The notes under the pieces are model-generated. The model was given only the letters and a program-made list of their open reading frames with translations, was not told the DNA's origin and did no database searches. A stretch of 64,000 nt of DNA from CALIZF01 sp046292445 (lineage in GTDB: Bacteria; Pseudomonadota; Alphaproteobacteria; Rhodobacterales; Rhodobacteraceae): positions 292,144 to 356,143 of the forward strand of contig JBKBQT010000001.1 in the NCBI GenBank assembly GCA_046292445.1, written 5' to 3'. The position numbers and the translations under genes were made by a program. Shown here in pieces: positions 24,881-34,717 of the stretch; the stretch's first letter is position 1, and every line of letters begins with the position of its first letter.

Positions 24881-27800
24881 ATGCGGGTTCTGGCCGGTGT
24901 TCTCGTTGCGGTGCAGCTTGTTTTCGCGGCCGGCGCCGCGCAGGCGCAGTCCGACATGCCTGACCGGCGTGCCGCCTACTGGGCCGATGTCGATCTGCCG
25001 GGGGGCGATCTGCGGGCGGTGTTCAAAACCACGCTCGAGGCTTGCGAGCGGCTCTGCCTGAGCGACGCATCCTGCACCGCCTTCACCTTCAACACCCGCA
25101 ACGGATCCTGTTTTCCCAAGGCGGCACCGGGGCGTCCGACGCCCTATGCCGGCGCATTGTCGGCCCAGGTGCTCGCCGCCGCGCCGGGCGCCGCGGCGCG
25201 GGCCGCCGCGCGCCGCGCCGAACTCGCGTTCGTTTATCCGGGCGATCTCGAGGCCGCGCGGGCGCAGGCCGCCGCGCTTGGCCGCGGGCATGTGGTGAAC
25301 GGCCTTGCGGCGGGCGATCTGGCGCAGATGGCGCGGACGGCCGAGGCGCAGGGCGATCTCGCAGGCGCACGCGGTCTTTACGGCGCGGCGGTGGTGGCGG
25401 GCGACGCGCCCGAGGCCTGGGCGGAGTATGCGCGCATCGCGCAGACCATCGCCATCCGGCCCGGCGGCACGTCGGACGATGCTGCAGCGGCGCTTTCGGC
25501 GGCGATCAACGCCTATCTGCGGGCCGATGGCGTTGCGCTGCGCCATACGATCCTTGTCACGATGGCCGCCAGTCTGGAGCCGCTGGGGCGCGGGCGGCAG
25601 GCGCTTGCCGCTGTGCGGCTGGCGCAGTCGCTGCAGCGGCGCGATGATACCGCCGTCCTGTTCGACCGGCTCGCGGCACTCCACGGCTTTCGCATCGAGG
25701 ATCACCTTGTCGAGAGCGACAGCGCCCGCCCGCGGCTCTGCGCGACCTTTACCGAGCAACTGATCGAAAAGGGCTTCGACTACACGCCCTATGTCCAGCT
25801 TCCCCAGCCGGGCCTGACGGTGGAACCGGGCGGCTGGCGGCAGCTTTGCGTGGCCGGCCTCGCCCATGGCCAGCGTATCGGCCTGACCTTCCGCGCCGGC
25901 TTGCCCAGCGCCGACGGCCAGACGCTCGCCGCGCCGGTGACGATCACCGCCTATGTGCGCGACCGGATGCCGGGGGTGCGCAGCACCGGGCGGGGCTATG
26001 TGCTGCCCGCCTCGGGCGATGCGGCGATCCCGGTTCAGACGGTCAATGCCACGACGCTCGACCTTGCGCTGTTCCGCGTCAGCGACCGCAACCTTGTCCG
26101 CGCGATCCAGCAGGGGCAGTTCGGCGTCCCGATGTCGGACTGGGAAGGCGGGCGCTTCGCCGCCGAGGTGGCCGAGGCGCTCTGGACCGGCAGCGCCAGC
26201 GTCCCGATGGAGGTCAACCGCGACATGACCACCCGCCTGCCGCTCGGCGCGGCGCTGGCGGGCCAGCCGCCGGGCGTCTATGTGCTGCGGGCGCAGGTGC
26301 CGGGCGTGGACAGCTATGAAAGCCCGCCGGCCTGGCAATGGTTCGTGGTGTCCGACCTCGGCATCACCACGCTGTCGGGCATCGACGGGCTGCATGTGAT
26401 CGTGCGCAGCCTCGCGACGGCCGGGGGGCACGAGGGGGCGGCGGTCACGCTCCTGTCCCGGTCCAACCGCGAGCTGGGGCGGGCGGTCACCGATGCGCAG
26501 GGCCATGCCCGCTTCGACGCCGGCCTCATCCGCGGCACGGGCGGGGCCGAGCCGGCGCTGGTGACCGTCGAGAAGGATGGCGACATCGCCTTCCTGTCGC
26601 TGACCGAGCCGGAATTCGACCTCGCCGACCGCGGCGTGGCGGGGCGTGAGGCCGCGCCGCCGATCGATGTGTTCCTGACGACCGACCGGGGCGCCTACCG
26701 CGCGGGCGAAACGGTGTTTGCGACCGCTCTCGCGCGTGACGGCGATGCTGCGGCGATCGAGGGCCTGCCGCTGACGGCGATCCTGCGCCGTCCCGACGGT
26801 GTGGAATACAGCCGTGCCCTTGCGGCCGATGCGGGCGGCGGCGGGCATGTCTTTGCCCTGCCGGTCGCGGGCGCGGCGCCGCGCGGCATCTGGCGGCTGG
26901 AGGTGTTCGCGGACCCGGCCGCCCGTCCGCTCGCCGCCCGGACCTTCCTTGTCGAGGATTTCCTGCCCGAGCGCATCGACGCCGCGCTCGATACCGCCGC
27001 CACCGCCCTGACCATCGGCGGCGGCGTTCTGGTGGACGTGACCGCGCGCTATCTCTTCGGGGCGCCGGGCGCGGACCTTGCCATCGAGGGCGAGGCGGTG
27101 CTGCGCGCCGCCGAGGGTCTCGCGGCCTTTCCGGGCTATCGCTTCGGCCGCGCCGACAACCCGTTTGCGCCGGTGATGGAGCCGGTCGATCCCGGCCCGC
27201 GCACCGATGCGACGGGCCGCGCCGCGGTCGCCATGCGCCTGCCGCAGGTGCCCGATCCCGGCCGCCCGCTCGAGGCGCGACTGCGGCTGCGTGTGGCCGA
27301 GGGGTCCGGCCGCCCGATCGAGCGCGAGATCGTCCGCCCCGTCACCCCCGCCGCGCCGCTGATCGGCATCCGCCCCGACCATGACGGCACGGTGCCCGAG
27401 GGGGCCGACGCGACGTTCCGCATCCTCGCCGTCGGCACCGATGGCGCGCAGGCGCCGCTCGCCGCGCGCTGGACGCTCGAGCGGATCGAGACGCGGTATC
27501 AGTGGTATCAGGTCTACGGCACCTGGAACTGGGAGCCGATGACGACCCGCACGCGCATCGCCGAGGGCACCGCCGATCTGCCCGCCACCGGCGCCGCGAC
27601 CATCGCCGCGCCGGTCCGCTGGGGCGAATACGAACTGACGGTCACCCGCGCCGACGGCCAGCCCGGCGGATCGTCCCACCGCTTTTTCGCCGGCTGGTAT
27701 GCCCCGGCCGATGCCACGCAGACGCCCGACACGCTCGATCTGTCGCTCGACAAGCCGGGCTACCGGCCGGGCGAGACGGCGCGGCTGCGCATCGTGCCCC

Positions 27801-30319
27801 GCGCGGCGGGGACGGTGCTGGTGAGCGTTCTGTCCAACCGGCTGGTGTCGATGCGCGCCGTCGCGGTTCCGGCTGGCGAAAGCATCATCGATCTGCCCGT
27901 CACCGACGACTGGGGCGCGGGCGTCTATGTGACCGCGACGCTCTTGCGCCCGATGGATGTCGCGGCAGGCCGCCTGCCGGCCCGTGCCATCGGCCTTGCC
28001 CATGCCGCCATCGACCCCGGCCCGCGCCGCCTGACCGCCGCCGTCGAGATGCCGGCCGAGGCCGACCCGCGCGGCCCCCTGCCCGTCGCGGTGAAGGTCA
28101 GCGGCGTGCAACCGGGCGAGCAGGCCTGGATCACGCTGGCGGCGGTCGATGTCGGCATCCTCAACCTGACGGCCTTTGCCAGCCCCGATCCCGCGGGGCA
28201 CTATTTCGGCCAGCGCCGGCTCGGAATGGGCATCCGCGACGTCTACGGGCGGCTGATCGACGGGCTGAACGGGGCGACGGGCGCGGTGCGCTCGGGCGGC
28301 GACGGCGGCAATCGCAACCGCCTCCTCGCGCCCCCCCCGACCGAGGAGCTGGTGGCCTATTTCGCCGGCCCGATCGCGGTCGGTGCCGATGGCTATGCCC
28401 GCACCACCTTCGATCTGCCCAGCTTCAACGGCACCGTGCGGGTGATGGCCGTCGCCTGGTCGAAAACCGGTGTCGGTCAGGCCGAGGCCGAGGCGCTCGT
28501 GCGCGATCCGGTGGTGGTCACGGCGAGCCTGCCGCGCTTCATGGCCCCCGGCGATGCCTCGCGCCTGCTGCTCGAGGTGGTCCATGCCAAGGGGCCGGCC
28601 GGGCGAATGGGCCTCGACGTGACGGCGGCCGGTGCCACGCTCGGCCCAGTGCCCTCGGGGATCGACCTTGCGGACGGGGGCAAGGCCACATTGTCGGTGC
28701 CGGTGACCGCCGGGGCGAGCGGCCTTGCCAGCCTCGCCGTCACGCTCGGCACGCCCGAGGGGCGCATCCTGACCAAGCCGCTCGCCCTGCCCGTGCAGGT
28801 CGGCGACCCCGAGATCGCCCGGACCGCGCAGATCGACCTCGCGCCCGGCGCCACGTTCCGGTTCGACCGCGACGCGCTCGCGGGCCTCCTGCCCGAGACG
28901 GCGCGCGCCACGCTCGCCATCGGCGCGATCGGCCGGCTCGACGCGCCGGGCCTGCTCGCTGCGCTCGACCGCTATCCCTATGGCTGCACGGAACAGATCA
29001 CCTCGCGCGCGCTGCCGCTGCTCTACCTTTCATCCGTGGCGCAGGCGATGAACCTCGGCACCGCCACCGAGATCGACCGGCGGATTGCCGAGGCGATCCG
29101 GGGCGTCCTTCTGAACCAGACGGCCGAGGGCGGATTCGGCCTGTGGTCGGCGGGCTACACGGGCGACCTCTGGCTCGACGCCTATGTGACCGATTTCCTC
29201 AGCCGCGCGCTGCGGCAGGGACATGCCGTCCCCGCCATCGCCCTGCGCGCCGCGCTCGACAACCTGCGCAGCCGGGTGAACTACGCGGGCGAGTTCGAAA
29301 CGGGCGGGGCGGACCTTGCCTATGCGCTCATGGTGCTGGCACGCGAAGGCGCGGCTGCGGTGGGCGATCTGCGCTACTATGCCGATGTGAAGGGCGATGA
29401 TTTCGACACCCCCCTCGGCGCCGCCCAGCTCGGCGCCGCCCTTGCGGCCTATGGCGATCAGCCGCGCGCCGATGCGATGTTCGCCCGCGCGGCGCGGCTG
29501 CTCGGCCGGCCGGAGGACGGGCAGATCTGGCGCGCCGATTACGGCACCGCCCTGCGGGACGCCGCCGGCGTGCTCGCGCTTGCGGCCGAGGCGGGCAGCA
29601 CGGCCGTCAACACCGATGCGCTCGCCGGAAGCCTCAGCCCCCGCACCGGCGAGCGGGCGCTTTCGACGCAGGAGGCGGCCTGGCTGCTGCTGGCCACCCA
29701 TGCGCTGATCGACCGGCCGGGGGCAGAAAGCGTGACCATCGACGGCGCCCCCCCATCCGGCCCGCTCGTCCGCGTGCTCGGCCCCGGCGATGCGGGCCCG
29801 GTCGCGGTGACCAACACCGGCGCCGTCCCCGTCACGCTGACCCTGTCCAGTTTCGGGGTGCCCGAAGGGCGCGTGGCAGCGGGGGGCGACGGCTACGGGA
29901 TCGCCCGGCGCTACTACACGCTCGAAGGGATCGCCGCCGATCCGGCCCGCGTCGCCATCGGCACGCGCCTTGTGACGGTGATCGAGGTCACGCCCTATGG
30001 CCGCGGCGAGGCGCGGCTGATGGTCGCCGATCCGCTGCCCGCAGGGTTCGAGATCGACAACCCCAACCTTCTCGCGGGCGGCCAGATCGCGGCGCTCGAC
30101 TGGCTCAGCGTCGAAACCGATGTCCAGCACGCCGAATTCCGGCAGGACCGGTTCCTTGCCGCCATCGACCGGCAAGGGCCGGACCCGTTCCGCCTCGCCT
30201 ATATCGTCCGTGCGGTGTCGCCCGGCACGTTCCATCATCCCGCCCCCTCGGTCGAGGACATGTATCGCCCGACCCTGCGCGGCTGGGGCGCGACCGGCCG
30301 GGTGACCGTGACCGAGTGA
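24881..30319 (+). CDS. Bacterial alpha-2-macroglobulin with N-terminal PAN/Apple-like domain
   Basis: Periplasmic protease trap of 1812 aa. The signal peptide (1-22) ends AAGAAQAQ and has no lipobox, unlike the lipoprotein YfhM of E. coli. Residues about 28-85 form a cysteine-rich PAN/Apple-like module (C-R-LC, SCTAFTFN, GSCFPK). Macroglobulin-like beta domains fill the middle. The thioester motif is intact: C1369-T-E-Q1372 in YPYGCTEQITS, followed by the helical thioester-domain repeats. Its stop overlaps the GTG start of pbpC (GTGA), the classic pairing of alpha-2-macroglobulin with PBP1C. Likely protects the periplasm from foreign proteases at sites of wall damage. Confidence 0.93.
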   Translation: MRVLAGVLVAVQLVFAAGAAQAQSDMPDRRAAYWADVDLPGGDLRAVFKTTLEACERLCLSDASCTAFTFNTRNGSCFPKAAPGRPTPYAGALSAQVLAAAPGAAARAAARRAELAFVYPGDLEAARAQAAALGRGHVVNGLAAGDLAQMARTAEAQGDLAGARGLYGAAVVAGDAPEAWAEYARIAQTIAIRPGGTSDDAAAALSAAINAYLRADGVALRHTILVTMAASLEPLGRGRQALAAVRLAQSLQRRDDTAVLFDRLAALHGFRIEDHLVESDSARPRLCATFTEQLIEKGFDYTPYVQLPQPGLTVEPGGWRQLCVAGLAHGQRIGLTFRAGLPSADGQTLAAPVTITAYVRDRMPGVRSTGRGYVLPASGDAAIPVQTVNATTLDLALFRVSDRNLVRAIQQGQFGVPMSDWEGGRFAAEVAEALWTGSASVPMEVNRDMTTRLPLGAALAGQPPGVYVLRAQVPGVDSYESPPAWQWFVVSDLGITTLSGIDGLHVIVRSLATAGGHEGAAVTLLSRSNRELGRAVTDAQGHARFDAGLIRGTGGAEPALVTVEKDGDIAFLSLTEPEFDLADRGVAGREAAPPIDVFLTTDRGAYRAGETVFATALARDGDAAAIEGLPLTAILRRPDGVEYSRALAADAGGGGHVFALPVAGAAPRGIWRLEVFADPAARPLAARTFLVEDFLPERIDAALDTAATALTIGGGVLVDVTARYLFGAPGADLAIEGEAVLRAAEGLAAFPGYRFGRADNPFAPVMEPVDPGPRTDATGRAAVAMRLPQVPDPGRPLEARLRLRVAEGSGRPIEREIVRPVTPAAPLIGIRPDHDGTVPEGADATFRILAVGTDGAQAPLAARWTLERIETRYQWYQVYGTWNWEPMTTRTRIAEGTADLPATGAATIAAPVRWGEYELTVTRADGQPGGSSHRFFAGWYAPADATQTPDTLDLSLDKPGYRPGETARLRIVPRAAGTVLVSVLSNRLVSMRAVAVPAGESIIDLPVTDDWGAGVYVTATLLRPMDVAAGRLPARAIGLAHAAIDPGPRRLTAAVEMPAEADPRGPLPVAVKVSGVQPGEQAWITLAAVDVGILNLTAFASPDPAGHYFGQRRLGMGIRDVYGRLIDGLNGATGAVRSGGDGGNRNRLLAPPPTEELVAYFAGPIAVGADGYARTTFDLPSFNGTVRVMAVAWSKTGVGQAEAEALVRDPVVVTASLPRFMAPGDASRLLLEVVHAKGPAGRMGLDVTAAGATLGPVPSGIDLADGGKATLSVPVTAGASGLASLAVTLGTPEGRILTKPLALPVQVGDPEIARTAQIDLAPGATFRFDRDALAGLLPETARATLAIGAIGRLDAPGLLAALDRYPYGCTEQITSRALPLLYLSSVAQAMNLGTATEIDRRIAEAIRGVLLNQTAEGGFGLWSAGYTGDLWLDAYVTDFLSRALRQGHAVPAIALRAALDNLRSRVNYAGEFETGGADLAYALMVLAREGAAAVGDLRYYADVKGDDFDTPLGAAQLGAALAAYGDQPRADAMFARAARLLGRPEDGQIWRADYGTALRDAAGVLALAAEAGSTAVNTDALAGSLSPRTGERALSTQEAAWLLLATHALIDRPGAESVTIDGAPPSGPLVRVLGPGDAGPVAVTNTGAVPVTLTLSSFGVPEGRVAAGGDGYGIARRYYTLEGIAADPARVAIGTRLVTVIEVTPYGRGEARLMVADPLPAGFEIDNPNLLAGGQIAALDWLSVETDVQHAEFRQDRFLAAIDRQGPDPFRLAYIVRAVSPGTFHHPAPSVEDMYRPTLRGWGATGRVTVTE

Positions 30320-32346
30320 GGGCGCGCCCGATCCTCGCGCTGGCGGCGGGCCTCTGGCTCGCGGCCGTCGCGCGCGACGGGTTCGACGCCTGGGTGGATG
30401 CCACCGTCCTGCCCCCGCTCGCGACCGAGACCGGGGTCGAGGTGCGGGCGCGCGACGACCGCCTGCTGCGCGCCTATCAGGTGGCCGACGGGCGCTGGCG
30501 GCTGGCGGTGGACCCGGCGCGCGTCGATTCCGGCTATCGCGCGATGCTCATCGCCTTCGAGGATCGGCGGTTCTACGGTCACGCCGGCGTCGATCCCCGC
30601 GCCCTCCTCCGCGCCGCCTCGGCCTCCCTGCGCGCCGGGCGCGTCGTCTCGGGCGGATCGACCCTCACGATGCAGGTGGCCCGCCTGATCGAGGACGGCG
30701 GAACAGGCACGATCACAGGCAAGCTGCGCCAGATGCGCGTCGCCCTCGCGCTCGAGCGGCGGCTGGCCAAGGACGCGATCCTGACGCTCTACCTCCACCG
30801 CGCGCCCTTCGGCGGGAATATCGAAGGCCTGCGCGCCGCGGCCTTCGCCTGGTTCGGCAAGGAACCGGCCCGCCTCACCCCGGCCGAGGCCGCGCTGCTC
30901 GTCGCCCTGCCGCAGGCGCCGGAGGCGCGGCGCCCCGACCGCGCCCCCGATGCCGCACGCCGCGGCCGCGACCGGGTGCTGGCCCGGGCCGAGGCGCTCG
31001 GCCTGATCGACCCCGACAGCGCCGCCGCCGCCCGCAGCGAACCCGTCCCCACCGCCCGCCGTCCCTTCCCGCAGCTTGCCCCCCACCTCGCCGATCGCCT
31101 GCGCGCCGCGAGCCCGGCAACGGGCCTGCACCGCACGACCATCGACGCCACGCTTCAGGCCGCCCTCGAGCGCCTCGCCGCCGTCGCCGTGGCCGGGCAG
31201 GGCGACCGGGTGCAGGCCGCCATCCTTGTCGCCGACCACCGGACGGGCGCGATCCTCGCCTCGGTCGGCTCGGCCGGCTACACAGCCGATGCGAGGCAAG
31301 GCTTCGTGGACATGACCCAAGCGGTCCGCTCGCCCGGCTCCACCCTCAAGCCGCTGGTCTACGCGCTCGCCTTCGACGACGGCCTCGCCCATCCCGAAAC
31401 GCTGATCGAGGATCGCCCCGTCGCCTTCGGCACCTATGCACCGCAGAATTTCGACCGCCGGTTCCGCGGCACGATCCGCCTGCGCGATGCCCTGACCGAG
31501 AGCCTCAACATCCCCGTGGTGCTCTTGACCGAGGCGCTCGGCCCCGAACGGCTGATGGCGGCCATGGCCCGCGCCGGACTGCGCGCCCACCTGCCGGGCG
31601 GGGCGCCGGGGCTTGCGATCGCGCTCGGCGGTGTGGGCGTGACGCTCGAAGGTCTGGTGCAGCTCTACGCCGGCCTCGCCCGCGGCGGCGCGGCAGTTGC
31701 GCTTTCGGCCACCGCCCCGGCCGCGACCGGCGCGCGGATCACCGGCCCGGTCGCGGCCTGGCATGTCGCCGACATCCTCGCCCGCATCCCGTCGCCCCCC
31801 GGCGCCCCCGCCGGCCGCCTCGCCTACAAGACCGGCACGAGCTATGGCCACCGCGACGCGCTGGCCATCGGCTTCGACGGCGCGCATGTCGCCGGGGTCT
31901 GGCTCGGCCGCGCCGACGGCACCCCGGTCCCCGGCGCCTTCGGCGGCGACATCGCCGCGCCGATCCTCTTCGAGGTCTTCGCCCGGCTCAAGCGCGCGCC
32001 CGACCCGCTGCCGCCGCCGCCGCCCGCCGCCCTGACAGTGACGACCGCCGCCCTCCCGCCGCCGCTGCAACGCTTCCGCCCCCGCGGCGCGGCGCTTGCG
32101 GGCGACGGCCCCGCCGTCGCCTTCCCCCCGGACGGCGCCGCGGTCGCGCTCGAGGGTGGCCCGCTCCTCGCCCGCGTGCGGGGCGGCATCCCGCCCTTCA
32201 CATGGCTCGCGGACGGCCGGCCGCTGGCCATCGCAACCCCCGCGCGCGATGCGCTCCTCCCGCTTGCCGGTCCGGGCTATGTCGCCCTCGCCGTGATCGA
32301 TGCCGAGGGCCGCTCGGCCCGCATCACGCTCGAGCTCCTGCCCTGA
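30316..32346 (+). CDS. pbpC: Penicillin-binding protein 1C
   Basis: Bifunctional class A PBP (676 aa). An N-terminal membrane anchor is followed by the glycosyltransferase domain, with catalytic Glu82 in AFEDRRFYGH and the GGSTLTMQVAR motif. The transpeptidase domain has S342-T-L-K345 (SPGSTLK), SLN near 395 and K505-T-G-T. A C-terminal BiPBP_C-like beta domain completes the PBP1C architecture. It starts with GTG overlapping the alpha-2-macroglobulin stop, so the pair is translationally coupled. Followed by a strong hairpin terminator. The gene is unusually C-rich on the coding strand compared with its neighbours. Confidence 0.95.
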   Translation: MRARPILALAAGLWLAAVARDGFDAWVDATVLPPLATETGVEVRARDDRLLRAYQVADGRWRLAVDPARVDSGYRAMLIAFEDRRFYGHAGVDPRALLRAASASLRAGRVVSGGSTLTMQVARLIEDGGTGTITGKLRQMRVALALERRLAKDAILTLYLHRAPFGGNIEGLRAAAFAWFGKEPARLTPAEAALLVALPQAPEARRPDRAPDAARRGRDRVLARAEALGLIDPDSAAAARSEPVPTARRPFPQLAPHLADRLRAASPATGLHRTTIDATLQAALERLAAVAVAGQGDRVQAAILVADHRTGAILASVGSAGYTADARQGFVDMTQAVRSPGSTLKPLVYALAFDDGLAHPETLIEDRPVAFGTYAPQNFDRRFRGTIRLRDALTESLNIPVVLLTEALGPERLMAAMARAGLRAHLPGGAPGLAIALGGVGVTLEGLVQLYAGLARGGAAVALSATAPAATGARITGPVAAWHVADILARIPSPPGAPAGRLAYKTGTSYGHRDALAIGFDGAHVAGVWLGRADGTPVPGAFGGDIAAPILFEVFARLKRAPDPLPPPPPAALTVTTAALPPPLQRFRPRGAALAGDGPAVAFPPDGAAVALEGGPLLARVRGGIPPFTWLADGRPLAIATPARDALLPLAGPGYVALAVIDAEGRSARITLELLP

Positions 32347-32379
32347 CCGCCTGTCGCTTCATCGTTCCACAAATACTCA

Positions 32380-32413
32380 AGCCCGGCCCGCCGCCCGCCG
32401 CGGCGGCCGGGCT
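32380..32413. terminator. Bidirectional hairpin terminator between pbpC and thiolase genes
   Basis: AGCCCGGCC (32380-32388) pairs with GGCCGGGCT (32405-32413), and inside it GCCGC (32390-32394) pairs with GCGGC (32400-32404) around a five-base loop, leaving one bulged C. On the minus strand the stem is followed by a T-rich stretch (TTGAGTATTTG), so it fits best as the terminator of the thiolase operon; it also lies 34 bases after the pbpC stop. Confidence 0.65.
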
Positions 32414-32427
32414 GGCGCCCGCTGCCC

Positions 32428-33603
32428 TCAGACCCGCTCGATCGCCAGCGCAATCCCCTGCCCGCCGCCGATGCACATCGTCACCAGCGCCCGCCGTCCG
32501 CCCGTCCGCTCCAGTTCCGCCAGCGCCTTGACGGTCAGGATCGCGCCGGTCGCGCCGACCGGATGGCCGAGCGCGATGGCCCCGCCGTTGGGGTTCACCC
32601 GGTCCGGGTCGAGGCCGAGCGCGCGGTTCACCGCGATGGCCTGCGCGGCAAAGGCCTCGTTCGATTCGATCACGTCGAAATCGCCCACCGTCAGCCCGCT
32701 GCGCGCCATCAGCGCCCGCACCGCCGGGATCGGGCCTAAGCCCATCACCCGCGGTCCGACCCCGGCATGGGCATAGCCGATCACCCGCGCCCGCGGCGCG
32801 AGGCCCGCCGCCGCCGCCGCCTCGGCGCGCGCCAGAACCAGCGCCGCGGCGCCGTCGTTGATCCCCGAGGCATTGCCAGCCGTCACCGTCCCGTCGCGCG
32901 TGAAGGCCGGACGAAGGCCCGCGAGCGCATCCGCGCTCGTCGCCTTGGGATGCTCGTCGGTGTCGAACACGGCCGTGCCCTTCCGGCCGGCCACCTCCAC
33001 GGGGACGATCTGCCCGGCAAAGCGCCCCGCGGCGATGGCCCGGGCCGCGCGCGTCTGGCTTTCGAGCGCAAAGGCATCCTGGTCGGCACGGCTGATCTGA
33101 TGCTCGACGGCGACGTTCTCGGCCGTCACGCCCATATGGCCGCTGCCGAAGGGGCAGGTCAGCGTGCCGGTCATCATGTCGATGGCGCGTGTATCGCCCA
33201 TCTTCTGCCCGAACCGGGCAGCGGTCAGCGCATAGGGCGCGCGGCTCATGCATTCGGCGCCGCCGGCGAGGGCGAAATCGGCATCCCCCAGCATCAGCAC
33301 CTGCACCGCCGAGACGATGGCCTGCGCCCCCGACCCGCACAGCCGGTTCACGTTCATCGCCGGAACCGTCTCGGGCACGCCGGCTTCCATCGCGGCGACG
33401 CGGCTGAGATACATGTCGCGCGGCTCGGTGTTGATGACATGGCCGAACACGACATGTCCGATCCGGGCCGGCTCGATCCCCGCCCGCTCGATCGCCGCCC
33501 GTGCGGTGATGGCGCCGAGCGCGGTCGGCGGCGTGCCGGCGAGCGTGCCGCCGAAAGTGCCGATCGCCGTGCGGGCGGCGGACAGGATGACGATGTCGGT
33601 CAT
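32428..33603 (-). CDS. Acetyl-CoA acetyltransferase (acetoacetyl-CoA thiolase)
   Basis: Thiolase of 391 aa. Catalytic residues are Cys89 (NRLCGSGAQA), His347 (ALGHPVGATG) and Cys377 (MCIGGGQG). Length and motifs fit biosynthetic/degradative acetoacetyl-CoA thiolase (PhaA/AtoB). The ATG overlaps the stop of maiA by four bases. In this operon it makes sense as the enzyme that cleaves acetoacetyl-CoA made from the acetoacetate released by fumarylacetoacetase; a separate CoA transferase or ligase would be needed. A role in PHB synthesis or the ethylmalonyl-CoA pathway is equally compatible. Confidence 0.88.
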   Translation of the reverse strand: MTDIVILSAARTAIGTFGGTLAGTPPTALGAITARAAIERAGIEPARIGHVVFGHVINTEPRDMYLSRVAAMEAGVPETVPAMNVNRLCGSGAQAIVSAVQVLMLGDADFALAGGAECMSRAPYALTAARFGQKMGDTRAIDMMTGTLTCPFGSGHMGVTAENVAVEHQISRADQDAFALESQTRAARAIAAGRFAGQIVPVEVAGRKGTAVFDTDEHPKATSADALAGLRPAFTRDGTVTAGNASGINDGAAALVLARAEAAAAAGLAPRARVIGYAHAGVGPRVMGLGPIPAVRALMARSGLTVGDFDVIESNEAFAAQAIAVNRALGLDPDRVNPNGGAIALGHPVGATGAILTVKALAELERTGGRRALVTMCIGGGQGIALAIERV

Positions 33604-34244
33604 GGTGCGGGCTCCTCCGGGTTGACGCGGTCGGGATGTGCCGCGGCAAAGCCGGCATGTCCAGCAGCATGGTCGGCGATGGCGGCGATCCGCGGGGTGG
33701 CTTCGAGCGGAACGCCCCAGCGCCGGGCGTTGTAGACCTGCGGGATCAGGCAGACATCCGCCATCGTCGGCGCATCGCCGTGGCACCATGTCCCGGTCGC
33801 CGGGTGATCGAGCATCCGTTCGACGGCCGCAAGGCCGGGGGCGATGAAACGCTGCATCCAGCCTTCCATCGTCACCGCTCCGCCCGACACCGCGATGGCA
33901 TGGCGGGCGACGGACAAGTTGCAGACCGGGTGGATGTCGATCGCGATCGCCTGCGCGATTGCCCGCACCCGCGCGCGGCCCGCCGGATCGGGCGGCAGCA
34001 GCATCCGCCCGCGCGTCTCCTCGAGGTATTCGAGGATGGCAAGCGACTGGGTCAGCGTCATCCCGTCGATTTCGAGCACCGGCACAAGGCCCTGCGGGTT
34101 GCGCGCAAGATGCGCCGCGCCTTTGTGTTCCCCGCTCAGCAGGTTGACCGGCACGCGGCCATGCGCGATCCCGCGCAGCGCCAGCGCGATGCGCAGCCGG
34201 TAGGCCGCCGAGGATCGCCAGTAGTCATAGAGCGTGACCGTCAT
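33600..34244 (-). CDS. maiA: Maleylacetoacetate isomerase
   Basis: Zeta-class glutathione S-transferase (214 aa) that isomerises maleylacetoacetate to fumarylacetoacetate, the middle step between hmgA and fahA. The N-terminal YWRSSAAYRLRIAL contains the SSxxYR glutathione site typical of zeta GSTs; NPQGLVPVLEID and the C-terminal IAIDIHPVCNL segment also match. It overlaps both neighbours by four bases (MarR upstream, thiolase downstream), so the three genes form one operon, some 22 kb from hmgA-fahA. Confidence 0.92.
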   Translation of the reverse strand: MTVTLYDYWRSSAAYRLRIALALRGIAHGRVPVNLLSGEHKGAAHLARNPQGLVPVLEIDGMTLTQSLAILEYLEETRGRMLLPPDPAGRARVRAIAQAIAIDIHPVCNLSVARHAIAVSGGAVTMEGWMQRFIAPGLAAVERMLDHPATGTWCHGDAPTMADVCLIPQVYNARRWGVPLEATPRIAAIADHAAGHAGFAAAHPDRVNPEEPAP

Positions 34245-34717
34245 TCCGCATCGCCCCCCGTCTCGGTCTCCGATTCGGGCTCCGGTTCGGGCACTGCAAC
34301 CTCGTCCAGCCGGTCGAGCGCCGCGATCAGCCCCGCTGCATCCGGGCCGAGTCGCGCAAGGATGTCGCGCTGATAGTCGAGCGCCACCGGGATCAACCGC
34401 GCCACCAGCGCCGCACCCGCCGGGGTCAGGCGCAATTCGACGAGCCGCCCGTCGTCAGGGTGCCCCGATTTGTCCAGATAACCTGCTGCCTGAAGCCGCG
34501 CCGCGGCCCGGCTGATCTTGGATTTGTCCATGTCCACGCGGGCATGGATCTCGCGCACGCTCACGGTGCCCGAATGCGCCAGATGCGCCAGCACCCGCCA
34601 TTCCGGGATCGTCAATCCGAAATCCCGCCTGTAACGGTCTGAAAAGGAACGGCTTATCCTGGCCGCGGCAACCGCGAGGCGATAGGGGAGGAATTGCGCG
34701 AGCTCGAATTGGGCCAT
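34241..34717 (-). CDS. MarR family transcriptional regulator
   Basis: Dimeric winged-helix DNA-binding protein of 158 aa. The helix-turn-helix core is LTIPEWRVLAHLAHSGTVSVREI...DMDKSKISRAAARL, followed by the wing PDDGRLVELRLTPAG. The C-terminus is an acidic tail rich in Glu. First gene of the operon MarR-maiA-thiolase. Since MarR proteins commonly bind 9-10-bp-arm palindromes and respond to aromatic compounds, it is a candidate regulator of both this operon and the hmgA promoter palindrome at 8464-8483; no copy of that palindrome is seen upstream of its own gene, which weakens the idea. Confidence 0.9.
   Translation of the reverse strand: MAQFELAQFLPYRLAVAAARISRSFSDRYRRDFGLTIPEWRVLAHLAHSGTVSVREIHARVDMDKSKISRAAARLQAAGYLDKSGHPDDGRLVELRLTPAGAALVARLIPVALDYQRDILARLGPDAAGLIAALDRLDEVAVPEPEPESETETGGDAE

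Noticed and set aside
24668..28585. Open frame of about 1300 codons on the minus strand across the alpha-2-macroglobulin gene
   Set aside because: It lies opposite a gene with clear motifs and signal peptide, and its product is a low-complexity Arg/His/Gly/Ala-rich sequence without domains; long antisense frames are common in high-GC DNA.
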